A DNA stretch of 7,292 nucleotides, taken from assembly GCA_947380915.1 (NCBI GenBank), contig CANCSY010000155.1, positions 1-7,292 on the forward strand, written 5' to 3'. Source of the DNA: Beijerinckiaceae bacterium. GTDB lineage: Bacteria; Pseudomonadota; Alphaproteobacteria; Rhizobiales; Beijerinckiaceae. Each line of letters opens with the position of its first letter. The first letter of the stretch is position 1. Shown piece after piece: positions 1 to 5,910 of the stretch. The position numbers were made by a program, and so were the translations under genes. The notes below the pieces were generated by a model. The model had not been told where the DNA came from and made no database searches. It saw only the letters and a list, made by a program, of their open reading frames with translations.

Positions 1-752
1 CCGCCGCCGGTGCGCTGGTCCAGCGGCCAGCCAAAGCTGTGCTGCACGAGGCCCGGCTGATGCCTGGCCGGATCAAGCTGCCACAGCTCCTTGAGGCCGA
101 TGCCGTATTTCTGGGGGTCGCGCCCCTCGGCCAGCCCGAAACGCTCGATCAGGGTCTTGGTGAGCGAGCCGCGCGCGCCCTCGCCAAAGAAGGTATATTT
201 GCCGCGCAGTTCCATGCCGCGCGTGAAGGCGGCGGTGGGCTCGCCCTCCCGGTTCACGCCCATGTCGCCGGTGGCGACGCCGACCACTTCGCCACCCTCG
301 CCATAGAGCACCTCGGCGGCGGCGAAGCCGGGGTAGATCTCGACGCCCAGGGCTTCCGCCCGGGTCGCCAGCCAGCGGCAGACATTGCCCAGCGAGCCCA
401 CGAAATTGCCGTGGTTGTCCATGAGCTTGGGCATGAGCATGTTGGGCAGGCGCACCCCGCCCGCCGGACCCAGCAGATAGAACCGGTCCTCCGTGACCTC
501 AGTGGTCAGGGGCCGGTCGGGATCTTGCCGCCAGTCGGGCAGCAGGCTGTCGAGGCCCACGGGATCGATGACCGCGCCCGAGAGGATATGGGCGCCCACC
601 TCCGAGCCCTTCTCCACCACCACCACGCTCAGGTCAGGCGCCACCTGTTTCAGGCGAATGGCGGCGGCGAGGCCAGAGGGGCCAGCGCCCACGATGACCA
701 CATCGAAATCCATGCTCTCGCGGGGGGGCAGATCCTCAGGGGCGCCAGCCAT
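1..752 (-). CDS. Electron transfer flavoprotein-ubiquinone oxidoreductase (ETF-QO), N-terminal part
   Basis: This enzyme passes electrons from reduced ETF, which collects them from acyl-CoA and amino-acid dehydrogenases, to ubiquinone at the inner membrane. The window holds the first 250 codons of a protein usually about 550 residues long; the rest, including the 4Fe-4S cysteines, lies beyond base 1. Visible are the FAD-binding Rossmann motif GAGPSG (residues 22-27) with the acidic E47 ending the second strand, the family motif GAHILSGAVIDP (53-64), GNFVGSLGNVCRWL (115-128) and FFGEGARGSLTK (188-199). All are typical of ETF-QO. The ATG at 752-750 is chosen because GGAG lies 9 bases upstream and the N-terminus (PPRESMDFDVVIVG) matches the usual alphaproteobacterial form. 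The ATG at 713-711 is a shorter alternative without an evident ribosome site. It diverges from the uracil glycosylase gene. The family call is very sure. Confidence 0.95.
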   Translation of the reverse strand, partial: MAGAPEDLPPRESMDFDVVIVGAGPSGLAAAIRLKQVAPDLSVVVVEKGSEVGAHILSGAVIDPVGLDSLLPDWRQDPDRPLTTEVTEDRFYLLGPAGGVRLPNMLMPKLMDNHGNFVGSLGNVCRWLATRAEALGVEIYPGFAAAEVLYGEGGEVVGVATGDMGVNREGEPTAAFTRGMELRGKYTFFGEGARGSLTKTLIERFGLAEGRDPQKYGIGLKELWQLDPARHQPGLVQHSFGWPLDQRTGG

Positions 753-771
753 TCCAGAATGCTCCAGTGGC

Positions 772-790
772 GCCGGGCTCACTGCCCGGC
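772..790 (-). promoter_or_regulatory. Stem-loop in the 5' leader of the ETF-QO gene
   Basis: A perfect 7-base inverted repeat (GCCGGGC and GCCCGGC) with a 5-base loop lies in the 136-base divergent region. On the minus strand it ends 6 bases before the GGAG ribosome site of the ETF-QO gene, so it could affect translation of the leader. I see no convincing -35/-10 pair in this divergent region for either gene. A chance GC-rich hairpin is possible. Confidence 0.3.
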
Positions 791-888
791 AGGTCGAAGG
801 TCAAGCCGTCTCCATAGCGTGACCTGCGGCTGTGACCAAGGGGGCTTGCGCCCTCGCGCTTTTCCGCCGCAGGCGCTACATTGGGGCA

Positions 889-1758
889 ATGTCGCTCACC
901 CAGGCCCCCTCGACCGATCTCGACCATGCCCAGCTCGCCGCCATCCTGCGGTGGTATGTGGACATGGGCGTCGATATCGCCATCGAGGAAGAAGCGCAGA
1001 ACCGCTTCATGGAAGTCGCGAGGCCGGCCCCGGTCGCCGCCCCGCAGGAAGCTGCCAGAGAGGCGCCCCGACAAGCCCGCGCCCCCGTCGCCTTCAGCGC
1101 CAACCCCAATTCCGGGCGAAGCCTGGACGCCGCCGCCGCCCTCTCCGTCGAAGCGGCGGTTAAGATGGCATGCGAGAGTGCCGCAAGGGCCACGACGCTG
1201 GACGAGTTGCGCGCCGAGCTGATGGCCTTCGAGGGCTGCATCCTCAAGCGCTCCGCCACCAATTTCGTCTTCGCCGATGGCGATCCGAAATCGCGGATCA
1301 TGTTCATCGGCGACGCGCCGGGGGATGAGGACGACCGCCAGGGCCTGCCCTTCACCGGCCCTCCGGGCCGTCTGCTGGACCGGATGCTGAAATCCATCGG
1401 CCTCGACCGCAGCAAAGTCTGGCTTACCAATCTGCTCCCCTGGCGCGTCCCGGGCAAGCGGCGAGCGACAGCGCAGGAAATCGCAGTCTGCCTGCCCTTC
1501 CTGATGCGCCAGATCGCGCTGATCCAGCCCGCCATCCTCGTCTGCATGGGGGACGACGCGGCCCAGACCCTCATGAGCCTCAAAGGCAGCGTGATCCACA
1601 ACCGGGGCGTCTGGCAGGAACTGCCCAGCGAGGGAGGGCGGCCCATCCGCGCCATCGCCACCCTCGCCCCCAGCTATCTGCTGCGCGCGACAGCCTCCAA
1701 GCGGGCTGTCTGGCGCGACCTCATCGAGATCCGCAAGGCGCTCGACCAAAGCCCTTGA
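889..1758 (+). CDS. Family 4-type uracil-DNA glycosylase, with altered motifs
   Basis: Family 4 enzymes remove uracil from DNA to begin base-excision repair. This 289-residue protein has the Rhizobiales-type layout: a variable Ala/Pro/Arg-rich stretch (about 45-70), then the glycosylase domain from about residue 105 to the end. Motif 1 reads GDAPGDEDD (141-149), followed by QGLPFTG (151-157), TNLLPW (180-185) and C201. Several positions depart from the usual pattern. GEAPG has become GDAPG. The RPPGNR loop is RVPGKR. Most notably, the HPAYLL motif near the C-terminus reads APSYLL (260-265), so its histidine is gone. W185 stands where iron-sulfur family 4 enzymes have a cysteine; as I recall this is common in alphaproteobacterial members. 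Start: ATG 889 fits the usual N-terminus; the GTG at 832 would add 19 unconserved residues. The ribosome site is weak (GGGG, 2 bases away). It is probably co-transcribed with the next two genes. Family call is sure; activity is in doubt. Confidence 0.85.
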   Translation: MSLTQAPSTDLDHAQLAAILRWYVDMGVDIAIEEEAQNRFMEVARPAPVAAPQEAAREAPRQARAPVAFSANPNSGRSLDAAAALSVEAAVKMACESAARATTLDELRAELMAFEGCILKRSATNFVFADGDPKSRIMFIGDAPGDEDDRQGLPFTGPPGRLLDRMLKSIGLDRSKVWLTNLLPWRVPGKRRATAQEIAVCLPFLMRQIALIQPAILVCMGDDAAQTLMSLKGSVIHNRGVWQELPSEGGRPIRAIATLAPSYLLRATASKRAVWRDLIEIRKALDQSP

Positions 1759-1833
1759 GATGCTCTGTGAACGGCGCCCCTACCCTTCCGCGCAGGCTTT
1801 GCCTACATATGGCACCGGCAGGAGAATGCACCA

Positions 1834-2763
1834 ATGAGATGGGAAGATTTCCGACAGTCGGCTAATGTCGAGGATCGTCGCGGCGATGGGCAGGACGTGG
1901 GCGTCGCGGGCATGCCCTTTGGGGGCGGCGGCGGGCTTGGCATCGGCGCGGTGATCGTGCTGGGCCTCATCGGCTACATGCTGGGCATAGACCCGCGCAT
2001 CCTCATCAGCGGCGCCGAGATGGCGGGGGTTGGCCGCAGCGCCCCCCAATATGAGCAGCGCCAGCAGGCGCAGCCCCGCCAGCCCGGCACGCCGCCCACC
2101 GACCAGACCGGCCGCTTCGTCTCCGCCGTGCTCGCCCAGAACGAGGACGTCTGGAGCGAAATCCTGCCCGCCCAGAAGCAGATCCGCTTCAAGCCGGCGC
2201 CGCTGGTGCTGTTTTCCGGCGCGACCCGCTCGGGCTGCGGCGCGGCGCAGTCGGCCATGGGGCCTTTCTATTGCCCCACCGATGGCAAGATGTATCTCGA
2301 CACCTCCTTCTTCAACGACATGAAGACCAAGCTCGGGGGCGGCGGCGACTTCGCCTATGCCTATGTGATCGCCCACGAAATGGGCCACCACATCGAAAAT
2401 CTCCTGGGCGTGCTGCCGCGCGTTCAACGCGCCCAGCAGCAGGCCTCCAGCCAGGCGCAGGCCAATAATCTTTCGGTGCGCGTCGAACTGATGGCCGATT
2501 GCCTCGCGGGCGTCTGGGCCGCCAACGCCGACAAGAAATGGCAGATCCTGGAACAGGGCGACATCGAGAAGGCGATCGCCACCGCAAGCGCCATCGGCGA
2601 CGACCGCCTGCAAAAGGCCTCGCGCGGCTATGCCGTGCCCGACAGCTTCACCCATGGCTCCTCAGCCCAGCGCGTCGCATGGTTCCAGAAGGGCCTGAAG
2701 ACGGGCCAGGTCGACGCCTGCAACACATTCGCCAACACCGCAGCCGCTACCTCCGCAAAGTGA
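1834..2763 (+). CDS. Neutral zinc metallopeptidase, YpfJ/KPN_02809 family
   Basis: This is a 309-residue membrane-anchored protein of the putative neutral zinc metallopeptidase family (PF04228, E. coli YpfJ-like), whose substrates are unknown. The N-terminus MRWEDFRQSANVEDRRG is the family signature. One hydrophobic segment (about 34-52), preceded by a glycine run, anchors it in the inner membrane. A Gln/Pro-rich linker follows (71-90). The catalytic domain has the zinc motif HEMGH (181-185), with E219 or D222 in ELMADCLAGVW (219-229) as likely third ligand, and the conserved DSFTHGSSAQR (270-280). C135, C147, C223 and C296 could form disulfides outside the cytoplasm. ATG 1834 is supported by GGAGAA 7 bases upstream. 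It lies 75 bases after the glycosylase stop and 4 bases before moaB, so it is probably in one operon. No clear own promoter is visible in the gap. Confidence 0.92.
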   Translation: MRWEDFRQSANVEDRRGDGQDVGVAGMPFGGGGGLGIGAVIVLGLIGYMLGIDPRILISGAEMAGVGRSAPQYEQRQQAQPRQPGTPPTDQTGRFVSAVLAQNEDVWSEILPAQKQIRFKPAPLVLFSGATRSGCGAAQSAMGPFYCPTDGKMYLDTSFFNDMKTKLGGGGDFAYAYVIAHEMGHHIENLLGVLPRVQRAQQQASSQAQANNLSVRVELMADCLAGVWAANADKKWQILEQGDIEKAIATASAIGDDRLQKASRGYAVPDSFTHGSSAQRVAWFQKGLKTGQVDACNTFANTAAATSAK

Positions 2764-2767
2764 CCCC

Positions 2768-3322
2768 ATGCCCGGAATCGATGAGAGCCTCCCCTTCGTA
2801 GCCCTGAAGATCGCCGTGCTGACGGTCTCGGACACCCGCCAGTTCGAGGACGACAAATCCGGCTCCACCCTTGTGGACCGCCTGACCAAAGCGGGCCACA
2901 AGCTCGCCGACCGCGCCATCGTCACCGACGACGTGGACGCCATTCAGGCGCAGGTGCGGGCCTGGATCGGCGACCCCGATGTGGATGTCATCATCTCCAC
3001 CGGCGGCACCGGCTTCACCGGGCGCGACGTGACGCCGGAGGCTATCGAGCCCATGCTGGAAAAACGCATGGACGGGTTTTCCACAGTTTTCCACAGCCTG
3101 AGCTACGACAAGATCGGCACATCCACGATCCAGTCCCGCGCCACGGGCGGGGTGGCGGGCGCCACCTATATCTTCGTGCTGCCGGGATCGCCGGGCGCCT
3201 GCAAGGACGCCTGGGATGGAATTCTGGCCCAGCAACTCGACTACCGCTATCGGCCCTGCAATTTCGTCGAGATCATGCCAAGGCTCGACGAGCACCTGAG
3301 GCGCGGCAAGGCCAAGGCCTGA
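2768..3322 (+). CDS. moaB: Molybdenum cofactor biosynthesis protein B (MoaB/Mog domain)
   Basis: MoaB/MogA proteins bind molybdopterin and, where active, adenylylate it before molybdenum insertion in the cytoplasm. The 184-residue protein is a complete single MoaB/Mog domain. It shows AVLTVSDTR (16-24), the cofactor-binding motif [11 protein letters not shown] (77-87) followed by VTPEAI (88-93), [19 protein letters not shown] (102-120), SRATGGVAG (123-131) and [16 protein letters not shown] (138-153). This matches Rhizobiales MoaB closely as I remember it. ATG 2768 lies 4 bases after the metallopeptidase stop, with no good ribosome site, which suggests translational coupling. The codons for GFSTVFHS contain a perfect 10-base tandem repeat (3077-3096) that resembles two DnaA boxes. 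The gene ends 3 bases from the stop of the converging gene. MoaB and MogA cannot be separated with certainty by sequence alone. Confidence 0.93.
   Translation: MPGIDESLPFVALKIAVLTVSDTRQFEDDKSGSTLVDRLTKAGHKLADRAIVTDDVDAIQAQVRAWIGDPDVDVIISTGGTGFTGRDVTPEAIEPMLEKRMDGFSTVFHSLSYDKIGTSTIQSRATGGVAGATYIFVLPGSPGACKDAWDGILAQQLDYRYRPCNFVEIMPRLDEHLRRGKAKA
3077..3096 (+). repeat. Two tandem copies of TTTTCCACAG inside moaB
   Basis: An exact 10-base repeat (3077-3086 and 3087-3096) is read in two different frames, as GFST and VFHS. Each copy contains TTTTCCACA, which fits the relaxed DnaA-box consensus TTWTNCACA, and the copies are one helical turn apart. The encoded residues look conserved in MoaB, so the repeat may simply follow from the protein sequence. 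Confidence 0.6.
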
Positions 3323-3327
3323 GGCCT
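3315..3327. terminator. Small hairpin spanning both convergent stop codons
   Basis: AGGCC, a 3-base loop (TGA, the moaB stop) and GGCCT form a perfect 5-base stem, overlapping the stops of moaB (3320-3322) and the converging gene (3328-3326). There is no T-run on either side and the stem is short, so a terminator role is only a possibility. Confidence 0.2.
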
Positions 3328-3847
3328 AATCGACGGGGCGCAAGCGTGTGCGGGCCGTTGGCGCGGCGCCCGCCCGGCGCACGAGGGTGGCCAGATCAGG
3401 GCTTGCGACATCAAGGACGGAGCGCTTGGCGACAAGCCCCCGAACCGGCGCGAGGCCAGGCGCCAGACGCGTCAAAAATCCTGTGGGAACAATGCGAAAG
3501 CGCAAGGCGTCCGGCCGCGTGGCGCGCTGGAACATGTCCGAGATTTCCTCGATGAAGCCCGCCTGCGGCGCATAGCCCGCGCTTAGCACCAGCAGCAGAT
3601 CGCCCCGCGCGCTGGCGAGACCCGCCGCAATGGCGCCCGAAGGATCGGCCGCCCCCGCAATTTCGCAGCCAGCGTGATCGGCGATCTTGCGCAGGTCCGT
3701 GTTGTCGCCAGCGCAAGCGAGGGTGACATCGCGCACGATCCCCTCGATGGCGGCGCTGACAAGGGCTGACAAGGTGCGCACAACCGCCTCGGATGATGCG
3801 GATTGCGGTGCGGCACGGTCGGTGGCGAGGATGATGGCGGAGAGCAT
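3326..3847 (-). CDS. Short glycosyltransferase family 2-like protein, degenerate
   Basis: This is a 173-residue protein whose best match by eye is the small glycosyltransferase-like protein found near moaB in Rhizobiales. The start MLSAIILATD (1-10) resembles the first strand of a GT-A fold, ARGDLLLVLSAG (80-91) resembles the strand that normally leads into the DxD metal site, and GFIEEISDMF (97-106) resembles the following helix. The protein is shorter than ordinary family 2 transferases (about 230-300 residues). It has LSAGY where DxD is expected and AGDNTD in place of DGGSxD, so metal-dependent sugar transfer is doubtful. No signal peptide or membrane segment is evident. ATG 3847 has AGG 6 bases upstream. 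It converges with moaB (3-base gap) and diverges from the radical SAM gene, sharing its regulatory region. The reading frame is believable, but the family call is moderate and the function unknown. Confidence 0.65.
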   Translation of the reverse strand: MLSAIILATDRAAPQSASSEAVVRTLSALVSAAIEGIVRDVTLACAGDNTDLRKIADHAGCEIAGAADPSGAIAAGLASARGDLLLVLSAGYAPQAGFIEEISDMFQRATRPDALRFRIVPTGFLTRLAPGLAPVRGLVAKRSVLDVASPDLATLVRRAGAAPTARTRLRPVD

Positions 3848-3893
3848 TTGCGACCTATATCAGCTTTGAGGGCGCGCGGTTCTGGCGATTTCC

Positions 3894-3915
3894 ACAGGGT
3901 TATCCACAACCCTGT
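3894..3915. promoter_or_regulatory. Perfect 8-base inverted repeat enclosing a DnaA box
   Basis: ACAGGGTT and AACCCTGT flank a 6-base spacer. The centre contains TTATCCACA (3900-3908), identical to the strong E. coli DnaA box. A weaker copy, ATTTCCACA (3888-3896, two mismatches), precedes it. The repeat touches the -35 hexamer of the radical SAM promoter at 3915. It could be a DnaA site, an operator for another dimeric regulator, or both. The inverted repeat itself is certain; its role is inferred. Confidence 0.5.
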
Positions 3916-3943
3916 TGACGAACAAGTTAACGTTCCGTATCTG
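3915..3943 (+). promoter_or_regulatory. Candidate sigma-70 promoter of the radical SAM gene
   Basis: TTGACG (3915-3920) matches the -35 consensus in five of six bases. At 17 bases spacing the -10 position is TATCTG (3938-3943), a weak match. Transcription would begin near 3950, about 43 bases before the ATG at 3993. This rules against translation beginning at the in-frame TTG at 3915. Confidence 0.5.
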
Positions 3944-3946
3944 TTC
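3932..3946 (+). promoter_or_regulatory. Candidate LexA (SOS) box, GTTC-N7-GTTC
   Basis: GTTC at 3932-3935 and GTTC at 3943-3946 are separated by exactly 7 bases, which is the alphaproteobacterial LexA-binding consensus. A third GTTC lies at 3951-3954. The box covers the -10 region of the candidate promoter, the place where a repressor would block transcription of the SplB-like radical SAM gene. It could also affect the divergent gene. Confidence 0.6.
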
Positions 3947-3992
3947 TTTTGTTCGTGTTTTGTACCTAAGCAGCGAAGAGAACAGGCTCAAC

Positions 3993-5198
3993 ATGCTTCG
4001 CAGAGAGAGCGACAAAGGTAAAGTCAAAGCCATGATCTCACAGGCCCCGGATCCATGGCCGAGCGGCTGCGACCCGGCTCCCGAATATTCGGCGGATGGA
4101 TTCGCGGAATATCCACCGCCTCCCATCGCCCCGCAGGCGCGCTCTGGCCGGGGCGCAGCCTCCAATAAATCCGGCCGGTTCGAGCGGCAGGCCCGCGAGG
4201 CTCTGGATGATGGCTGGGGCGCTCTGGAGACGGCGGAAGCGCTGGCGCCGGTGCGTACCGAGATCACCATGGAGCGGCCCAAGACCATCATCACCCGCAA
4301 CGACTCGCCCGACATCCCCTTCGACCGGTCGATCAATCCCTACCGGGGCTGCGAGCATGGCTGCGTCTATTGCTACGCCCGCCCCACCCACGCCTTCATG
4401 GGCCTTTCGCCGGGGCTCGATTTCGAGACGCGCCTCTTCGTGAAGGAGGGCGCTGCGGCCCTGCTGGAGCATGAAATCTCCGCCCCCAACTACACCCCCA
4501 AGGTCATCGCCATCGGCACCAACACCGATCCCTATCAACCCATCGAGCGGCGCCATCGCATCATGCGCGAGGTGCTGGAGGTGCTGGCGAAGGCCAACCA
4601 CCCCGTGGGAATCACCACCAAATCAGCCCTGTGCACCCGCGACATCGACCTTCTGGCGCCCATGGCGGCCAAGGGGCTTGCGAGGGTGGCCCTCTCCATC
4701 ACCACCTTGGACCGCAGGCTGGCGCGGGGCATGGAGCCACGCGCCTCGACCCCCGAGCGGCGGCTGGAGGCGATCCGCCAGTTGAGCGCGGCGGGCATTC
4801 CCACCACCGTAATGGTGGCGCCCATCATCCCCGGCGTGACCGACAGCGAGATCGAGACGATCCTGGAGCGGGCCCATGAGGCGGGCGCGCGGTCAGCAGG
4901 CTATGTGATGCTGCGCCTGCCGCTGGAGGTGCAGGACATTTTCGGCGAATGGCTGCTGGAAAACGCGCCCGACAAATACCGCCGGGTGATGAGCCTCATG
5001 CGCTCCATGCGCGAGGGCAAGGTCTATGACGCGACCTTTGGCAATCGCATGATCGGAACCGGCCCATATGCGGGGATCACGGGGCGGCGCTTCGATCTCG
5101 CCGCCCAGCGCCTTGGCTTCAACCAGAACAGGGCGCGCCTGCGCACGGATCTGTTCACCCGGCCGGTGCGGCCGGGCGGGCAGATGAGCCTTTTCTAG
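3993..5198 (+). CDS. PA0069-family radical SAM protein (SplB-like)
   Basis: This is a 401-residue radical SAM enzyme of the PA0069 family, grouped with DNA repair photolyase SplB (COG1533); its substrate is not established. Numbered from the ATG at 3993, an Ala/Pro-rich N-terminus is followed by TIITRNDSPDIPFDRSINPY (98-117), the cluster motif CEHGCVYC (120-127) whose three cysteines hold the 4Fe-4S centre, GLSPGLDFETRLF (137-149), IGTNTDPYQPIE (174-185), GITTKSAL (206-213) and MVAPIIPGVTDSEI (274-287). It ends in GGQMSLF, typical of the family. ATG 3993 is preferred: AGG lies 6 bases upstream and it is downstream of the candidate promoter. ATG 4032 (388 residues) is a real alternative, with AAAGG 13 bases away. 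A candidate LexA box lies in its promoter. It converges with the next gene (9-base gap). Family call is very sure; the start is less sure. Confidence 0.93.
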   Translation: MLRRESDKGKVKAMISQAPDPWPSGCDPAPEYSADGFAEYPPPPIAPQARSGRGAASNKSGRFERQAREALDDGWGALETAEALAPVRTEITMERPKTIITRNDSPDIPFDRSINPYRGCEHGCVYCYARPTHAFMGLSPGLDFETRLFVKEGAAALLEHEISAPNYTPKVIAIGTNTDPYQPIERRHRIMREVLEVLAKANHPVGITTKSALCTRDIDLLAPMAAKGLARVALSITTLDRRLARGMEPRASTPERRLEAIRQLSAAGIPTTVMVAPIIPGVTDSEIETILERAHEAGARSAGYVMLRLPLEVQDIFGEWLLENAPDKYRRVMSLMRSMREGKVYDATFGNRMIGTGPYAGITGRRFDLAAQRLGFNQNRARLRTDLFTRPVRPGGQMSLF

Positions 5199-5207
5199 AT
5201 CAGAGGT

Positions 5208-5732
5208 TCAGTGCGTCACGCCCGGCAGGCCGAACCGGGCCGCCAGATAGATGGCCACGAGGGCCACGACCACCAGGGCGATGAAACTGGCCCGCGTGTT
5301 ATTGCCGGACAGATCACGCGTCAGCAGGGAAAGGCGCGGACGCTGGGCGATGGGATAGTGGCGCGGGACGCCATCGGGCCCCAGCTTCTGGCCGGGCTCG
5401 AAGGGCACATCTGGGCCACGCCCCTCGAGGGTGGCCTGCGCCAGATGGCGGAAGGTGGCGAGGCGGCGCGGGGTGCTGTCGCCAATGATATAGGAGATCC
5501 GCTCATCCTCGGTCGGCTCGCGGCCCCTGGCGGTGGCGAAAGCGATCAACCAGTCCCGCTTGTTCTGCTTGTAGATGGAATAAGCGACGAGGCCGATGAT
5601 GTCCGTGTCGCCCGACACCAGCATTTCAAAAACAGGGTTGCGATCCTCGCCCAGATCGCTGACGCTCACAGGCGCAGGCGCCTCCACAGCCGGGGCGGGG
5701 GCCGGGGCGTTGCTTGCGGTGGTTTCGCTCAT
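5208..5732 (-). CDS. Uncharacterised tail-anchored membrane protein
   Basis: I do not recognise a named family. The 174-residue protein begins with an Ala/Pro-rich, probably disordered stretch (8-22). A charged soluble region follows, with DIIGLVAYSIYKQNKRDWLI (44-63), a helix-like EPTEDERISYIIGD (72-85) and RRLATFRHLAQATL (89-102). A single hydrophobic segment lies near the C-terminus (about 149-167), so the bulk should be cytoplasmic. The pattern of Tyr-Lys-rich YSIYKQNKRDW followed by a PTEDE-type helix recurs, to my recollection, in unannotated alphaproteobacterial proteins. ATG 5732 has GGAAG 5 bases upstream; ATG 5744 (four more residues) is also possible. The far upstream start at 5804 adds unlikely sequence. 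It converges with the radical SAM gene and diverges from rnhB. It is probably a real gene because of its membrane segment, ribosome site and fit between neighbours. Confidence 0.75.
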   Translation of the reverse strand: MSETTASNAPAPAPAVEAPAPVSVSDLGEDRNPVFEMLVSGDTDIIGLVAYSIYKQNKRDWLIAFATARGREPTEDERISYIIGDSTPRRLATFRHLAQATLEGRGPDVPFEPGQKLGPDGVPRHYPIAQRPRLSLLTRDLSGNNTRASFIALVVVALVAIYLAARFGLPGVTH

Positions 5733-5849
5733 GCCGTCTTCCATGGTGCCTGTTCCTGTCGCCAATAGGTGGTCAATGGGCTGACCGTGCGGCCAAGTAA
5801 ACACGAAAAAGCTAATTTTTTCTAGGCGCTAGCTTCAGCGTGGCAGGCT

Positions 5850-5880
5850 TTGACAAGATTGCGCGCAGGTGTGCAGATTC
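5850..5880 (+). promoter_or_regulatory. Candidate rnhB promoter with a CcrM (GANTC) site
   Basis: TTGACA (5850-5855) is a perfect -35 hexamer. At 18 bases spacing, CAGATT (5874-5879) sits in the -10 position, a weak match. GATTC (5876-5880), a target for CcrM methylation, overlaps it. The GTG at 5869 lies inside this promoter and is therefore an unlikely start for rnhB. Confidence 0.45.
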
Positions 5881-5910
5881 CGCCACAGACCCGAAGAACG
5901 AGAGACACGG

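Noticed and set aside
39..1163. Open frame of 374 codons on the plus strand across the ETF-QO gene and into the glycosylase
   Set aside because: It is antisense to the unmistakable ETF-QO and out of frame with the glycosylase; its composition is rich in His, Arg and Gly without motifs.
736..1749. Long open frame of 337 codons on the minus strand opposite the uracil glycosylase
   Set aside because: It has no recognisable domain and is antisense to a clear family member; long shadow frames are expected at this GC content.
889..1758. UdgX-type glycosylase, suggested by GKRR in the loop after TNLLPW
   Set aside because: UdgX carries a KRRIH motif whose histidine forms the DNA crosslink; here the sequence is GKRRAT, without that histidine.
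1759..1833. Separate promoter for the metallopeptidase, suggested by TACATA at 1804-1809
   Set aside because: There is no -35-like hexamer at 16-18 bases upstream.
1780..2655. Open frame of 291 codons on the minus strand opposite the metallopeptidase
   Set aside because: It is a shadow of a gene with HEMGH and other family motifs, and has no motifs of its own.
3077..3908. Replication origin based on three DnaA-like boxes
   Set aside because: Two boxes lie within a conserved coding sequence, no AT-rich unwinding region is nearby, and dnaA, hemE or parAB are not adjacent.
3915..3992. TTG start extending the radical SAM protein by 26 residues
   Set aside because: The TTG belongs to the -35 hexamer of the candidate promoter and the added residues do not resemble the family.
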